NCBI GenBank assembly: GCA_020205615.1
Contig: CM035170.1
Location: 11,090,980-11,154,979, forward strand
Origin: Panax quinquefolius
Taxonomy: Eukaryota > Streptophyta > Magnoliopsida > Apiales > Araliaceae
Direction of reading: 5' to 3'
DNA: 64,000 nt
In this document: piece after piece, positions 35,444 to 47,881 of the stretch
Layout: every line of letters begins with the position of its first letter
Numbering within the stretch: position 1 is the first letter of the stretch
Made by a program: the position numbers and the translations under genes
Notes under the pieces: model-generated
Told to the model about the DNA's origin: nothing
What the model saw: only the letters and a program-made list of their open reading frames with translations
Databases searched by the model: none

Positions 35444-36498
35444 GACGGACAAATTTCCCGGAAAGAACGATATTATCATGCCTTCTTTTTTATTTGGATC
35501 TATCGCAATATCATCAAAAATGTGGTTCTATAAATTAAAGACTCCTAGGCAGTGGTTAGACGACGATGTGAGTATTTTTTTTAAAAATTATGTTTTTGTA
35601 GTTATGTTTACATTATTTAGTTACATTCATTACATACTTGCATTTTCCAGTAACTGTTAATATCCTATTAATTTTTTTTGGTTCAGCACATCAATGTTGC
35701 GTTGTATTATTTTCGTGAACTGGCAAGACATTCCGAAAGTGTTCCTATAAGGGTAACGACCACGGATTGTTGGTTTCATAGCAAGATCACCGCTCTTTAC
35801 GAGGAGTATACAAAAAAAATCAGGACAAAATTGTTCTGTCTGGGGAGGGTGATGTTGTTGAATACATACATGGGCTGTTTATGGATGTCAACACACGATG
35901 GAGTATACAAAATGTGTTGTTCCCCATTCACATGTCATCACCGAACCATTGGTTGTTGTTGACTTTTGATGTGCATCGTAGGCGTCTAACTGTTTACAAT
36001 TCTCTACAACCAAAAAGGAAATCCATGCAAACTAAAATATCGAATGTTTGTGAGCCGTACATCTTCATTCTTCCCACTTTACTGCGCAAGTGTGGTTTTT
36101 GGAAGGATAGGTCTGACATTGACTTCAGTAGTGAACCGTATCGCAACAAGGAGGAAGATGATATAATTGAGTTGGAATTTGCAGGGGCGGTTCCTGAACA
36201 AGTCAAGGGGTATGGGTTAAATTGTGTACATTTTTTTAATTATTACATATAGGTTGATTTTATTTCTGATTTTTGTTATATTTTGTTTGTTGTTACAGTG
36301 ATTGTGGGATGTTCACAATTTGTTTCGCTGAGCATGTCATTCATCGTAAGTTTGATCGATTCCTATTCATTTCCCATTCATAAGCATCTCTCTAAGAAGT
36401 TATGCACAAACCTATATATGCGTGTAAGGAACAAACAGTTTGAGGGTTATGATACTGATAGAGAATTTCCAGGAAGATTTGTTCCAGATTTTGATTAG
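35444..36498 (+). pseudogene. Protease gene catalytic exons (Ulp1/C48 domain)
   Basis: Three exons: 35444-35567 (TDKFPGKNDIIMPSFLFGSI, ending RQWLDDD), 35687-36209 (HINVALYYFREL to EFAGAVPEQVKG) and 36299-36498 (DCGMFTICFAEHVIHRKFDR). The W-L-x-D/N-x-x-I-N entry motif, His-Trp pair and GDCG nucleophile of the Ulp1 family are present in order. The Asp of the triad is Asn (AAT 35998-36000). The oxyanion Gln (EQ) is five residues before Cys instead of six. A one-base shift in A8 (35812-35819) and another near 36360 break the frame; past the second the frame continues DTDREFPGRF to TAG 36496. Confidence 0.8.
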
Positions 36499-38354
36499 TT
36501 CGGATTTTTTTGTTTTGTCATTATTAATTGTGTTATGTATTTTTTTTAAGTTTTGGGGTTATACACAACATTTGTGTATGGTTTATGATTTTGTGATGTT
36601 CATTGGATCTTATGTAGATGGGATTACATATTTGATTATATTAGCATTAATGAAAGAGATATTGTTTGTTGGTTGGTATTTTGTTTCTTTTTAAGTTGTG
36701 TTTGTTCAATTTTTTTGAAATATACAGTTGGTAACCAATCATGTACAAAGGGGTAACCAGATAATGATTTGATAGTAACCAGAGAGTTACAAGATTATAT
36801 CAGGACATATATCATCTGTTAAGTGTACATGTGTGAGTATACATGGGTTTGATAAACTTCAATACCCTTTGCATTCAAGGTTGCTGGATATACAGGCTGT
36901 TTATGTTGTGGTTACCATTAAAAACTGGTACGGTTACTGTTATGAAATTAGTTGGTTACTGTGATGGTTACTGTTATGTAATTATTTAGGTACCATTAAA
37001 CATTGTTATGGTTACTGTTATGTAATTATTTGGTTTACATTAAAAATTGGTATCATGACATATATCATATGTTAAGTGTACATGTGTAAGTATACATGGG
37101 TTTCATAAACTTTAATACCCTTTACATTACATGTTGCTGGATATACAGGTTGTTTATGTTGTGGTTACCATTAAAAACTGGTATGGTTACTGTTATGAAA
37201 TTAGGTGGTTACTGTGATGGTTACTGTTATGTAATTATTTGGGTACCATTAAACATTGTTATGGTTACTGTTATGTAATTATTTGGTTTACATTAAAAAC
37301 TGGTATGGTTACTGTTATGTTATTAGGTGGTTAATGTTATGGTTACTGTTATGTAATTATGTGGTTACCATTATAAACTGTTATGGTTACTGTTATGTAA
37401 TTATTTGCTTACTATAAATTCTTGTCTGAGATGGATGCTTATTATACATGCTTACAATTAAAAACTGTTGGAGGGATATGAGACTGATAGTAACCAGATA
37501 ATGTTTTGATAGTGACAAGCTTTTATGGTTACCATTAAAAACTGTTATGGTTACTGTTATGTATTTTTCACAGATGGGGATTCAACTGTATTCAACTGTA
37601 TACACTGATATTAAAAATTTTACACAGATGGAGATTCAACTGTATATATATATATCATCTGTTAAGTGTATATGTATGAGTATACATGGGTTTCATAAAC
37701 TTCAATACCCTTTTCATTACAGGTTGCTGGATATACAGGTTGTTTATGTTGTGGTTACCATTAAAAACTGGTATGGTTACTGTTATGAAATTAGGTGGTT
37801 ACTGTGATGGTTACTGTTATGTAATTATTTGGGTACCATTAAACATTGTTATGGTTACTGTTATGTAATTATTTGGTTTATATTAAAAATTGGTATGGTT
37901 ACTGTTATGTTATTAGGTGGTTAATGTTATGGTTACTGTTATGTAATTATGTGGTTACCATTATAAACTGTTATGGTTACTGTTATGTAATTATTTGTAT
38001 ACTATAAATGCTTGTCTGAGATGGATGCTTATTATACATGCTTACAATTAAAAACTGTTGGAGGGATATGAGACTGATAGTAACCAGATAATGTTTTGAT
38101 AGTTACAAGCTTGTATGGTTACCATTAAAAAATCATTATGATTATCAAGTGTATTTATTTGGTTACTGTTATGGTTAATGTTATATTGAAATCAAAAATC
38201 AATATATAAATGAATAACAAATTTGGTTACTATACACAATCAAAAATGTTACCAACCAAGTGGTTAATGGTTACTCAAAGTAAACAATAATACATTCACG
38301 TATTTACACTCTTAATTTAACTGCACTATATCAGACCCTTTTTAGTAGTCTTAA
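36499..38354. repeat. Intergenic GGTTACTGTTATG repeat array between the two MULE genes
   Basis: Non-coding. Dense GGTTACTGTTATGTAATTAT and GGTTACCATTAAAAACTG units. A block of about 160-430 bp starting TGTTAAGTGTACATGTG... GTATACATGGGTTT occurs at 36818, 37072 and 37658, the last two being near-identical over about 400 bp. Both genes end into this region. Confidence 0.75.
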
Positions 38355-38779
38355 AACCGGGGGATTATTGCATGTTTTCCTGTTGTGTCATTTTTCTTGG
38401 CACCTGCTGCATTTGTTTTGAATTTTGATTTCAGATCCGTGTTTGTACCTCCCTTTTTTTGGTCTTCTTGCTGGTCTTCTTGTGTTGGGTGGTTTTATAC
38501 ATATGTTTCTTACTTCTTCTGATACATCCCAATTTTTTTTTTGTCATCTAATGGCATGATGGAAGCTGAATATGTCTCGACCAAAGTTTCTTTAGTGTAA
38601 TTTCTTGAGCAAAAATCATAACAGCTCAAATTTCTCTTGCTCATAACAGCAGCAACGTGCGGACAAGGCATCTCATGGTACTGAAATTTACGGCATGTGC
38701 ATGTCTTTTGTTCGATGTCCACAATATACTATTTAGAGACATCGTAAACAGTGAAAATCACTAAGTTTGATGTCTCAAC
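38355..38779 (-). pseudogene. Transposase exon 3: SWIM finger and zinc knuckle
   Basis: Acceptor TTGTAG then VETSNLVIFTVYDVSK, a stop (38729), then YIVDIEQKTCTCRKFQYHEM and CPHVAAVMSKRN. C-x-C-x(n)-C-x-H is the SWIM zinc-binding pattern that follows the DDE domain in MULE transposases. Beyond the stop at 38510 a degraded CCHC knuckle is still readable near 38370-38410. Confidence 0.85.
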
Positions 38780-39172
38780 CTACAACACCTAATGTATACA
38801 ATCAGATTAACAGTTGCATGCCAAATATATAGTAACCAATTAACTAATACACAATGTTAGTCAATAAGTAACCACCAATATAAAAGAAACAATTATAAAT
38901 CTCAGTAACATTATAATGTTACATATTAACTAAGTCGATTGATCAAGAATCAAAGATAATGTTACACAAGAACCAAATAAGCATTATACAAGAACCATTA
39001 TATAATTACACAAGAAGCAATTCATCCGTAGTCAAGAACTCAATATAATGTTTGCATTATTAAGTAAGTTAGCATTAGTCCAGAACCAAGTCAAGATTAG
39101 TCAAGAATATTATGCAATAAAGATTATAATTTTATCCAAGAACCAAGTTATCATTAGTCAAGATATTGTTAC
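38780..39172. repeat. Transposase intron, CAGTAACC-type repeats (left part)
   Basis: AT-rich, with variants of AGTAACCAA and many CAAGAACC forms that look like altered CAGTAACC. On the transposase sense strand they read GGTTACTG. GTTAC at 39168-39172 adjoins solo LTR C. Confidence 0.5.
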
Positions 39173-40941
39173 CGCGACGCCCCAAAATAGGTATACATCA
39201 CCCATCTTGAGTCAAATCAAATACATGGTACAAAATTCAAATACAATCTTAAATATACAACATGAAATTTGTGAGTTTTAATACAAACATTGTCTTCTAG
39301 ACAAAGATTAAAACTCAAAATAAGTCCTCAATACATTTATTAACACACTATTTCACGTATAATAGTGAGGACTACTAATGCTATCCTATGGACCGTCACT
39401 CGCCTCCCGACTAGTCTACTCTACGTTCTCTCATTTCACGAAGAGAACAAAGAAAGAAAGGGTGAGCTCAACTAGCCCAAAGAAGAAATATTATGACTAA
39501 AATAATGCAGAATAAATTATCATTAGCCTTAAACAGTGTTAAACTGATACAATATAACAAACATCAAGTTTAATTGCAGCGGAACAAGCAATCCATTAAA
39601 AGAGTCAAGTAGAGAATAAAATCTACTATCTTTTATGATTTAAAAGGTTTTTCATCACTTTTATCGTTGGGACTCAGCTTAATAAATAATCCACATCATC
39701 GAATCACCCATGGATTACGACCAAGGATATTCTTTAGTATCACGACCACAATTATCCATGCACTCAGCTTAATAAATAATCCACATCATCGAATCATCAA
39801 TGGTCATGATCATGCCAAAAACTGTTCATCAATGTACTACGGACCAATGAGGACTTTTACCACATCATTTGTAACATTACGGTCCTGATTACACCGAATA
39901 ATCCCTGGTCATAATCATACCAAGCCCATTTATGCACTACAGGCCACAGATGACTTTCAAAAAAAAAATAAACTTGAGGATGATGATAATGATATAAGAA
40001 TTCAATAAAACAAGTTCAAGAATTAATTTATTCAGGAACTAATAACGTCCAAATTGTCAACATGATACTTCTTTGTAGAGTAAAATTCAAGATTGCTCAA
40101 AAAAATATTTCCATGAAAAAGATACTGGATGAAGCGCAAATATCAAGAATATTCCACTAATTTCATGGAGTATAGAAGTCAAAACTTTAACCAACTGAGT
40201 ATAATAAGGAATGGAATAACAAAATAAATCACCGTACATGCGATAGATCAAGACATGAAGGTTATTCCAATGTAATAACAATTAATGGAACCAGTCCGAC
40301 GTGAAACGCATGCATGTGGATATTCCAACAACATAATAAAGATTTTAATCGTGTCCCAAGAAACGCATGCATGTGATATTCCAAATGTAATAATAAAGAC
40401 GGAATCAAATCCAACGTAAAAACGTGCATGTGATATTCCAATGTAATAATAACGAATGGAATAATGAATAATTTCATCAAGTATAGGGTAGCTCACAGAT
40501 ATCAAAGTTATTCCAACCGAATAATAAATAATGGAATAACAGAAGTTCTCTTCATGAATACAAAAGAAATAATACCCCTTACCGTAAAAGAAACTGGATA
40601 TAAGAGTAGGGAAGTAGCAGAATACTTTTCTATAGTTTCTCTATAATTTCTCTCTCTGGAGTTTCAGTGAATTCGTAAGAAATAATGAAGGAATGATCTT
40701 CTATTTATAAAAGAATGGAAAGGCACTGTGTTAAGAATCAATAATTATGCAAATTTACAAATGACAATTTTGATAACTCAAGATGCAAATTTTTCAAACC
40801 TCCAACCAATAAGAATAAAGCAAAAATATTAATACATATATATATATATATAAACCACACATGTTATAAACATATATATATATAATACTAACTACCTCTT
40901 TTATAAATCAACTTCATTCCCCACCATTTCCCACTCACATA

Positions 40942-40946
40942 ATAAA
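40942..40946. repeat. Left target-site duplication of element DE (ATAAA)
   Basis: ATAAA before TGTGACGCC; repeated at 50622-50626. Confidence 0.9.
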
Positions 40947-43694
40947 TGTGACGCCCCCAAAATTAGGTATACGTCACCCATCTTGGGTCGCCACTTACAT
41001 GGTACATAAATTCAAATACAAACTTAATTATACATCCGTCGTAACAACATACGACAAATACATAAACCGAGAGTTCTAATAGAAATATTGTCATTTAGAC
41101 AATATCCATACTCAAGGAGTCCTCATTACATTTATTGTCACACTATTTAATGTAATAGTGAGGACTACTAATGCTATCTTCTGGACCATCACTCTTTTCC
41201 CCGACTCGTCCCAAATTATATTCTCATTTCACAAGAGAACAAAGAAAGAAAGGGTGAGCTCAACTAGCCCAAAGAAGAAATATTATAACTAAGATAATGC
41301 GTAATAAATTATCAATAGTCTTCAACTATGTTAAACCGATAAAATACAATAGACAACCGCTTAATCTATAATGAATATCTAATCCATTAAAAGAGTCAAG
41401 TAGAAAATAAAGTCTACTATCTTTTAGGTTTTAAAAGGTTTTCATCAATTTTTATCACTAAGACTCGGTTTAATGAATAAACCACAATATCTAATCATCC
41501 CCGCATTCACTGGCCAAGGATTTTCATCAAATTATCAATGGTCATGACTATACCGAATCACCCCGGTCATAATCATACCAAAAACTATCCATCATCGCAT
41601 TACAGGGCCAATCGAGGACTTTTGTCACATCATTTATATCAAGCCATGATTATACCGAATGATCTCCGGTCATAATCATACTAAGTTCATCAATGCACGT
41701 AAGCCAAAGATAACATAATATAACATGAGGATGATGACAATGACATAATAATTCACTAAAACAAGTTCATGAATTAATTTATTCAGAACTAATAACGCCC
41801 AAATTGTCAACATGATAATCGCTTTGTAGAGAGTAAAATTCAAGAATGATCGTAAGAATATTTCCATGAAAGATACTTTGGATGAAACGCAAATATCAAG
41901 AATATTCTACTAATTTCATCGAGTATAGAAGTCAAAGTTTTAACCAACCGGGTATAATAAAGAATGGAATAACAAAGGAAATCACCATGCATGCGGATTG
42001 CAGACATGACAAAGTTATTCCAATGTAATAATAATAACGGAACCAGTCGTGAAATTCACACCGATGGATGTTCCAATGTAATAATAAAGATGGAACTGCA
42101 TCCGGTGTAAAACACACGATAGGATATTCCAATGTAATGATAAAGATTTTAACCAGTCCTAAAAACACACGCATGTGATGTTCCAATGTAATAATAAAGA
42201 TTTTAACCAGTCCTGTAAAAAACACATGCATAAGATGTTCCAATGTAATAATAGAAGAATGTCACCAAGTATAGGTAAACCACGATACAGATTATGTATA
42301 GGGTATGCCACAGACACAAAGTTATTCCAATGTAATAATAAAGAATGGAATAACAGAGGATTTCACCAAGTATAGGGTATGCCACAGATACAAAGTTATT
42401 CCAATGTAATAATAAAGAATGGAATAATGTAAGTTCTCTTCATGAATAAGAAAGAATAACACCCCTTTACGGGTATAACAAATAATATCCCTTACCTTAA
42501 AAAGAACTCAATATTGGAAAAGTGAAGTAGCGGTATACTTTTTTTTCTTTTTCTCTATATTTTCTCTCTCTGAGAGTTTCAATGAATTCGTAAGAAATAA
42601 TGAAGGAATGAGCTTTCTATTTATAGAAAAAACGAGGGTGGCTCTTGGTCTTAACGAAGGGGTCAAAATGACTCTCGTAATATCAAGAGACAACTACTAT
42701 TCATGAAGGGGTAATTAACCCTTGGAACAATCAAGAGGCAAGCTTAACTCTTGTAATATCAAGGACAACTACTATTTATGCGAAAGGGTAATTACTATTA
42801 TTGAAGGTAATTACTATTAACGAAGGTAATTACTATTGAAGAAGGTAATTACTATCGATTTAAGGTAAATACTATCGACAAAGGTAAATACTATTGACGA
42901 AGGTAATTACTATTCATAAAGGTAATTACTATTCACAAAGGTAATTACTATTCACAAAGGTAATTACTATTCACAAAGGTAAATACTGTTGACGAAGGTA
43001 AATACTATTGACGAAGAGACTCTTAGATGATGACATATGGGCCGCCCTTAAAATAATCAAACTTACCACAAACGTCTCATAACAGACTCTTTATATACAT
43101 CAAGGATTGAATAAATATTACCACAAATCATTTTATTTTTAATCAACACATATTTAATCTTTCAACAATTATTAATCATTTATAACTTGTCGTCTCAATT
43201 AATAATATAACATATTATACGTATGATACTTTGACAATAATTGAATCAATAATATAAGAGATATGATGCAAAGTTAATTATCAGAAAGCAATAATTGAGT
43301 ATAGCTAAGTGACTTCTCACGTAAGCATCAATAATCAATACCGTGTCTACTACTATGCAACCACGCCAGACATCGTATTTTTTACTACCGGGTAGTTCAA
43401 CAGCTTTTAATTCGGTAACACCTCTGCGTTATTTTTATAGAAAGATAATTTTGTCGCTTTTCTAACTACGACAATACTTTCGTTAAGGGGTCCACCATCG
43501 ATTGAGCCGTCGTTATAATATTCCCGACAAAAAGAATATTCCCCACCAAACGAATATTTTATAACAACTTGCTTACTTTGCAAAATTTATAAATATTACC
43601 CACAACTATAACATTATTTCAAATTTATTCCATAATATTCAAAAATAATATTTATAGAAAATTCATCTTTATTTATAAAAGTCAGGGTCTTACA
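40947..43694 (-). repeat. 3' LTR of element DE
   Basis: TGTGACGCCCCCAAAATTAGG...GTCAGGGTCTTACA. It holds about 58-bp GATGTTCCAATGTAATAATA units (42040-42250), a minus-strand TATA box near 42619 and a 19-bp minisatellite GGTAATTACTATTCACAAA (42787-43016). Confidence 0.9.
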
Positions 43695-43790
43695 ACCTCC
43701 CTTCTTATGAAATTTTGCCCTCGAAATTAGGGTACGACTGATATGATAAAGAGGTGAGGATACCTTGAATACCTTTATCGTTGAAAACAT
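43695..43790 (-). pseudogene. Polypurine tract and C-terminal end of pol of element DE
   Basis: The minus strand reads AAGAAGGGAGGT before the 3' LTR, preceded by a frame with the same FEGKIS-like ending as element P (CGAGGGCAAAATTTCATAAG). Upstream coding stops being recognisable at about 43785. Confidence 0.65.
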
Positions 43791-45740
43791 TAAATTCATC
43801 TTTGCAATCCTACCAAAGATATTCATTAACAATTCATCTTTGCACTACAGCCCAAAGATATACAATCAGAAACCAATAATGCCGAGACTCAAATTAATAA
43901 TAGTATCGACCACGAATTATCCATGCACCAACGCCGTGGATATTCACGTTTTAATTACTACCATGATTATACCGAATAATCTCTCGTCATAATCATACCA
44001 AGTCCATCAATGTACTACTACGGCAAAGATGACTTTTACCACATCCATGAATTAATATTTCATTCTTTGAGACTCAAATTTCAATAATTAATCCACATCA
44101 TTGAATCATCCCTGCACTACAGGCCAAGGATATTCTTTATTATCACGACCACAAATTATTCATGCACTACGTGCCAAAGATAATCGTGTATTCATTAGTA
44201 TCATGACCACAAATTTTCCATGCACTACGACCAAAGATAATCGTGTATTCATTAGTATCACGACCACAAATTATCCATGCACTATGGCCAAAAATAATCG
44301 TGTATTCATTAGTATCACAACCACAAATTATCCATGCACTACGGCCAAAGATAATCGTGTATTCATTAGTATCACGACCACAAATTATCCATGAACTACA
44401 GCCAAAGATAATCGTGTATTCATTAGTATCACGACCACAAATTATCCATGCACTACGGCCAAAGATAATCGTGTTTTCAATTACGGTTATGATTATACCG
44501 AACAATCCTCGGTCATAATCATATACGAAGTCCATCTATGCACGTAAGCCATGTATGACTTTCAACACAATATAAGCATGAGGATAATGATATAAAGAAT
44601 CAATCAAATGAGATAAAGGATAAATATTAAACATTTATAATATAATTTATCCAGATTCAAGAATATCCCCATGTTATCAATCACTTAATAATCTCATAAT
44701 CTAATATCATTAATATTATAACAATATTTTAATCACTTCTTAAATTTATAAACAATTTATTTCAATTGTTTACGCTTTACCATATAATGCATTTAATCAT
44801 TCAAAAATGTCATACTCATAAGATATCATCACCAATGATCAAATCCCTCATCAAAAAAAATGCATATACTCTATATAGGATTCTCTAGCCATAAAATCCT
44901 ATTTTCAACTTTGTTATTTCACATAACATATTTAACTCATATGTTCGTAACTAAACTATTTTCATAGAAAATACCAAATCAGTCCCAAATATATTTCTTT
45001 TCTGGGATTTAGCATAATATAGTCCCATAATGAACATACATTTTTCTCGGAATTTTTAAAATTCATTTACTATTTTTCAAACATCAATTTCTAATTAATT
45101 CCTTAAGAAATTGGCTACCTCAAGGTTAACTCCAGAAATTCCCAAATCTTGGCAGGACCTTACACATGTTAATGTGAGCCTCCAGTTTAAATTTCATGGT
45201 CATCGGAGTTGTAGAACTCCGGTTATATCGTTTTTCGTTGGAAAAACCTAAATATTGAAATCGTCATAACTTGCTCATTTTACGTCAGAATAAGCTCATT
45301 TTTGGACAGGAGTTACCTTATACCATATACTTTCATTTCCCAAAAGGCTAGAATTTTTCTCATAATTTAAGTGGCCGAAAATGCCCTTTTAAAAATAAAA
45401 TCAAGAGCTTTTTGAAATTTCCAAATTTTTTCATTCTTTATTAAAATCACCCACACGTAAATCTACATTACCTTTTCCAGTGATTCCACTTGGAGATGCT
45501 ACAAAACTCATAGATCTAACTCTAGAACTTGACCACACTGAAAAATTCAAAATATATTAGGAGATATGGTCAATTGAATTTCATGTTACGTTTTTCACAA
45601 AATCTAATTTTCAACTCTTTGTGATTTCTAAGAAACTTTCATGTTTTCTCATAATAACCAACATAACTCATTATAACACTTACTAATACCACGATACCCA
45701 TGATTTTCATTAGTCCAATGCTTTTATTATGACTTTCATC
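43791..45740 (-). repeat. LTR-derived block replacing pol in element DE
   Basis: The left part repeats LTR motifs (CATCTTTGCACTACAGCCC, CCATGATTATACCGAATAAT) in LTR orientation. 44149-44480 is a 57-bp minisatellite, about six copies, unit with CCATGCACTACGGCC and GATAATCGTGTATTC. 44640-45740 is AT-rich, non-coding and LTR-like in texture (CATGGTCATCGGAGTTGTAG). Neither LTR terminus is present. No gene. Confidence 0.6.
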
Positions 45741-46560
45741 ATAATCCACGTAAATGATCCTTTTAGTTGAAGAAATATTTGAGGGTTTAAGAAATGGGTT
45801 TTTGTACTGGGGTCAATACAAAATTCGATTTCACGCTCTAGGGTAGGCTAGAAAGTCTTCAAGAATACGTCAAGAAATTTATTAATGATAGAAATATCAT
45901 TCAAAACTATGACTCTCATCCAAAACTTGATAATACGTCACATTGATACCAACTCATGACTTTCTATCTTTTAACCTAGATAGCACCTCATAATGATGCC
46001 TATCAACTCGCCATCTTCATTCACGATGTCGCCTACAGAAAGTCTGGCTTCGGTGTATTCCACACAAGGAAGTCAACAACGAAAGGTTCGGGGCTCTTTA
46101 CTTATGGCTTGATATGACAATAATTGACTTTAGTAGTTTGGTTACTTGAATTCGCACAACAAGTTGGTTATGAATATAAAAGCTAACAACCTTACGAAAA
46201 AGCATGATGAGTAGTTAACCAATTGATTCCTAAAATCACATCAAAGGCAAATATTTTCAAAAAGATAAGATCGACAGTGTAACGTGAAAATGTTTATTTG
46301 AATCAAACAAGATTTAAAAATAGTAGCGAGCAGAACGAAGGCTCCTACTAACGAAGTTTCAACCAATAAGTCAAAGTTTAACTTCTTCTGAGTCAAATTT
46401 AAACGCTTGAACACAACTAGGTGAAATAAAAGAGTGGGTAGAACTGGTATCTAACACTTGTGTATAGACTTCGCAAGAGCTTATGATTAACTTACCCGTG
46501 ATAATTTTATTCAGGTTCTTCGTCACGAGAAAAAAAACGCTCTCTCTTAAACTACCGGTT
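45741..46560 (-). pseudogene. Protease and reverse-transcriptase entry of element DE
   Basis: Minus-strand counterparts of element P 16810-17540: the REIEFCIDPSTK lead-in at about 45800-45840, the FDVILGINWLTTHHAF-like protease C-terminal motif at about 46190-46250, and the loop corresponding to the active site near 46450. Many stops. The frame ends where the LTR-like block begins. Confidence 0.65.
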
Positions 46561-46599
46561 TTGGTTTATCTAGGACAGCCTTTGGTGCCTCCATCCTAG

Positions 46600-47697
46600 T
46601 AGAATTTGTCTTCTATGAAACGAAAAATCGAGCTAAGTGACCTTCTCTTCCACAATTATAACATGCTTTGACTTGACATGGCGCGATTCGGATCGATGTG
46701 TCCCTCTCCTCCGCATTTGAAGCATATGATAGGTGGTCTTTCTCTTCCTTAACAACGGGTCTTTGTCTTGATGTCTTTCCATCATTGTTGAATCTCCTTT
46801 TCTTGAAATGTCCATTCTTATTGCTTTGACCACGATTACCACCAAGTGGTTACCATATCCGGCCGCTTGATTCCCTCCACGCTTGTTGTCACCGCTTCGA
46901 TGACTACTCGCCGGTATTATAATTTTGCTTACCGCTTCTCTTTTAGTTAAGTTGACTCGTTATCGCTACTCCACTAATCGAGCCCTATTTACAACATCCT
47001 GAATACAAACACGCTTTATGAGAAATAAGATGTTGACATATCTCCTGACTTCAAACTCTTAAAAACATTCGCGCCCATTCTCTCTTCATTATCCACCAAA
47101 TGGGACGAATCGTGATAACTCGCAAATTTTGCCTCGTATTGCGACACTTGGCCATATTGTTTTGTTCCAACTTGATAAACTCCACCTCCTTCATGTGGCG
47201 AATACTTTCGTGAAAGTATTTGTCGCTGAATGCCTCCCGGAACTTCTCCCAAGATATCTTCAAGAAAAGCGGGTTGAGTACGCTTTCCGATTCCCACCAA
47301 TGAATCGCCTCTCCGCAACATAAAGGCGTGAAGGGAACCTTTTGCTCTCGGAGCATCCCAAGACATCAAATATCTTGGTAATCTGCTTTATCCATGCTTC
47401 CGCCAAAGTGGTTTTGGCTCTCCTTAAACTCCGGTGGTCCCAGCTCCTTGAATTGTTTAGCGGTGACCGCCGAGAGTTTTTCGTGTTTCCACCTACGCTT
47501 TTGGATGTCGCTTTCACTACCGATGTTGCATGAATTCTAAAACTCATAAACGTCATCGGCCGTTGTCAATCGATCGATCGTTGTTGTTGTTTACGGAGGA
47601 TTATCGCCATCCTGTTGCACATTGTCCTAATTATTGATCTGTGGAGAATCAATACCTCCCGTGCTCCATTGCTATTCTCAACATTCTCTGATGCCAT
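46600..47697 (-). pseudogene. gag of element DE
   Basis: ATG at 47697 (MASENVENSNGA) as in element P. Capsid pieces in shifting frames: WIKQITKIFDVLGCSE (about 47390), FSDKYFHESIRHMKEVEFIK and LEQNNM (47160-47220). The knuckle region near 46640-46720 shows CFKC-like and VKACYNCGREGHLA-type remnants. Frameshifted repeatedly. Confidence 0.75.
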
Positions 47698-47863
47698 TTT
47701 CAAACACTACCACAAAATAAGGGTTACTTGACATGCAACATATTATCACTATACTCTGACCGACCAATCAAATACCAAATAAACTTAGGTAGGTCATACT
47801 AGCGAAGGAATTCCTCGTCTCTCCCTCCTAGTTCTAGTCTCAAATCTTAGCCGTGGATCATAT

Positions 47864-47881
47864 CCTAAGCTCGATACCAAC
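47864..47881 (-). other. Primer-binding site of element DE
   Basis: The minus strand reads GTTGGTATCGAGCTTAGG, tRNA-Met type with one base missing relative to element A. Confidence 0.8.

Larger units (their letters stand above)
22686..36498 (+). pseudogene. Ulp1/C48 (SUMO-protease-like) gene of the MULE, split by insertions and frameshifts
   Basis: Inferred exons: 22686-22967; 26450-26525 (cut by a retrotransposon); about 32700-33504; 33583-33666; 33942-34264; 35444-35567; 35687-36209; 36299-36498. Phases match across most GT/AG joins. The N terminus is basic (MVDTRKKDGKRKR, KGKGKGKGKGK), followed by a coiled-coil-like FELKKEVSELKKEFGKL (about 32890) and a long Asp/Glu-rich tract. The C-terminal exons carry the cysteine-protease fold: PRQWLDDDHINVALYYFREL, then HWLLLTFDV (His codon 35947) and KGDCGMFTICFAEH (Cys codon 36303). 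The catalytic Asp position reads VYNSL, so Asn replaces Asp. Such enzymes cleave SUMO-type conjugates, normally in the nucleus. Frameshifts lie in an A run near 32796, at about 33371, in an A8 run at 35812 and near 36360. Confidence 0.8.

Noticed and set aside
42787..43016. Regular short repeats resembling a CRISPR array
   Set aside because: Units are directly tandem without unique spacers, lie inside a plant LTR and recur in the sister LTR.
44101..44535. Long open frames on both strands (repeated SAWIICGRDTNEYT and ISITTTNYPCTT)
   Set aside because: They are by-products of the 57-bp minisatellite, whose unit length is divisible by three; both strands are open for the same reason and no domain is present.
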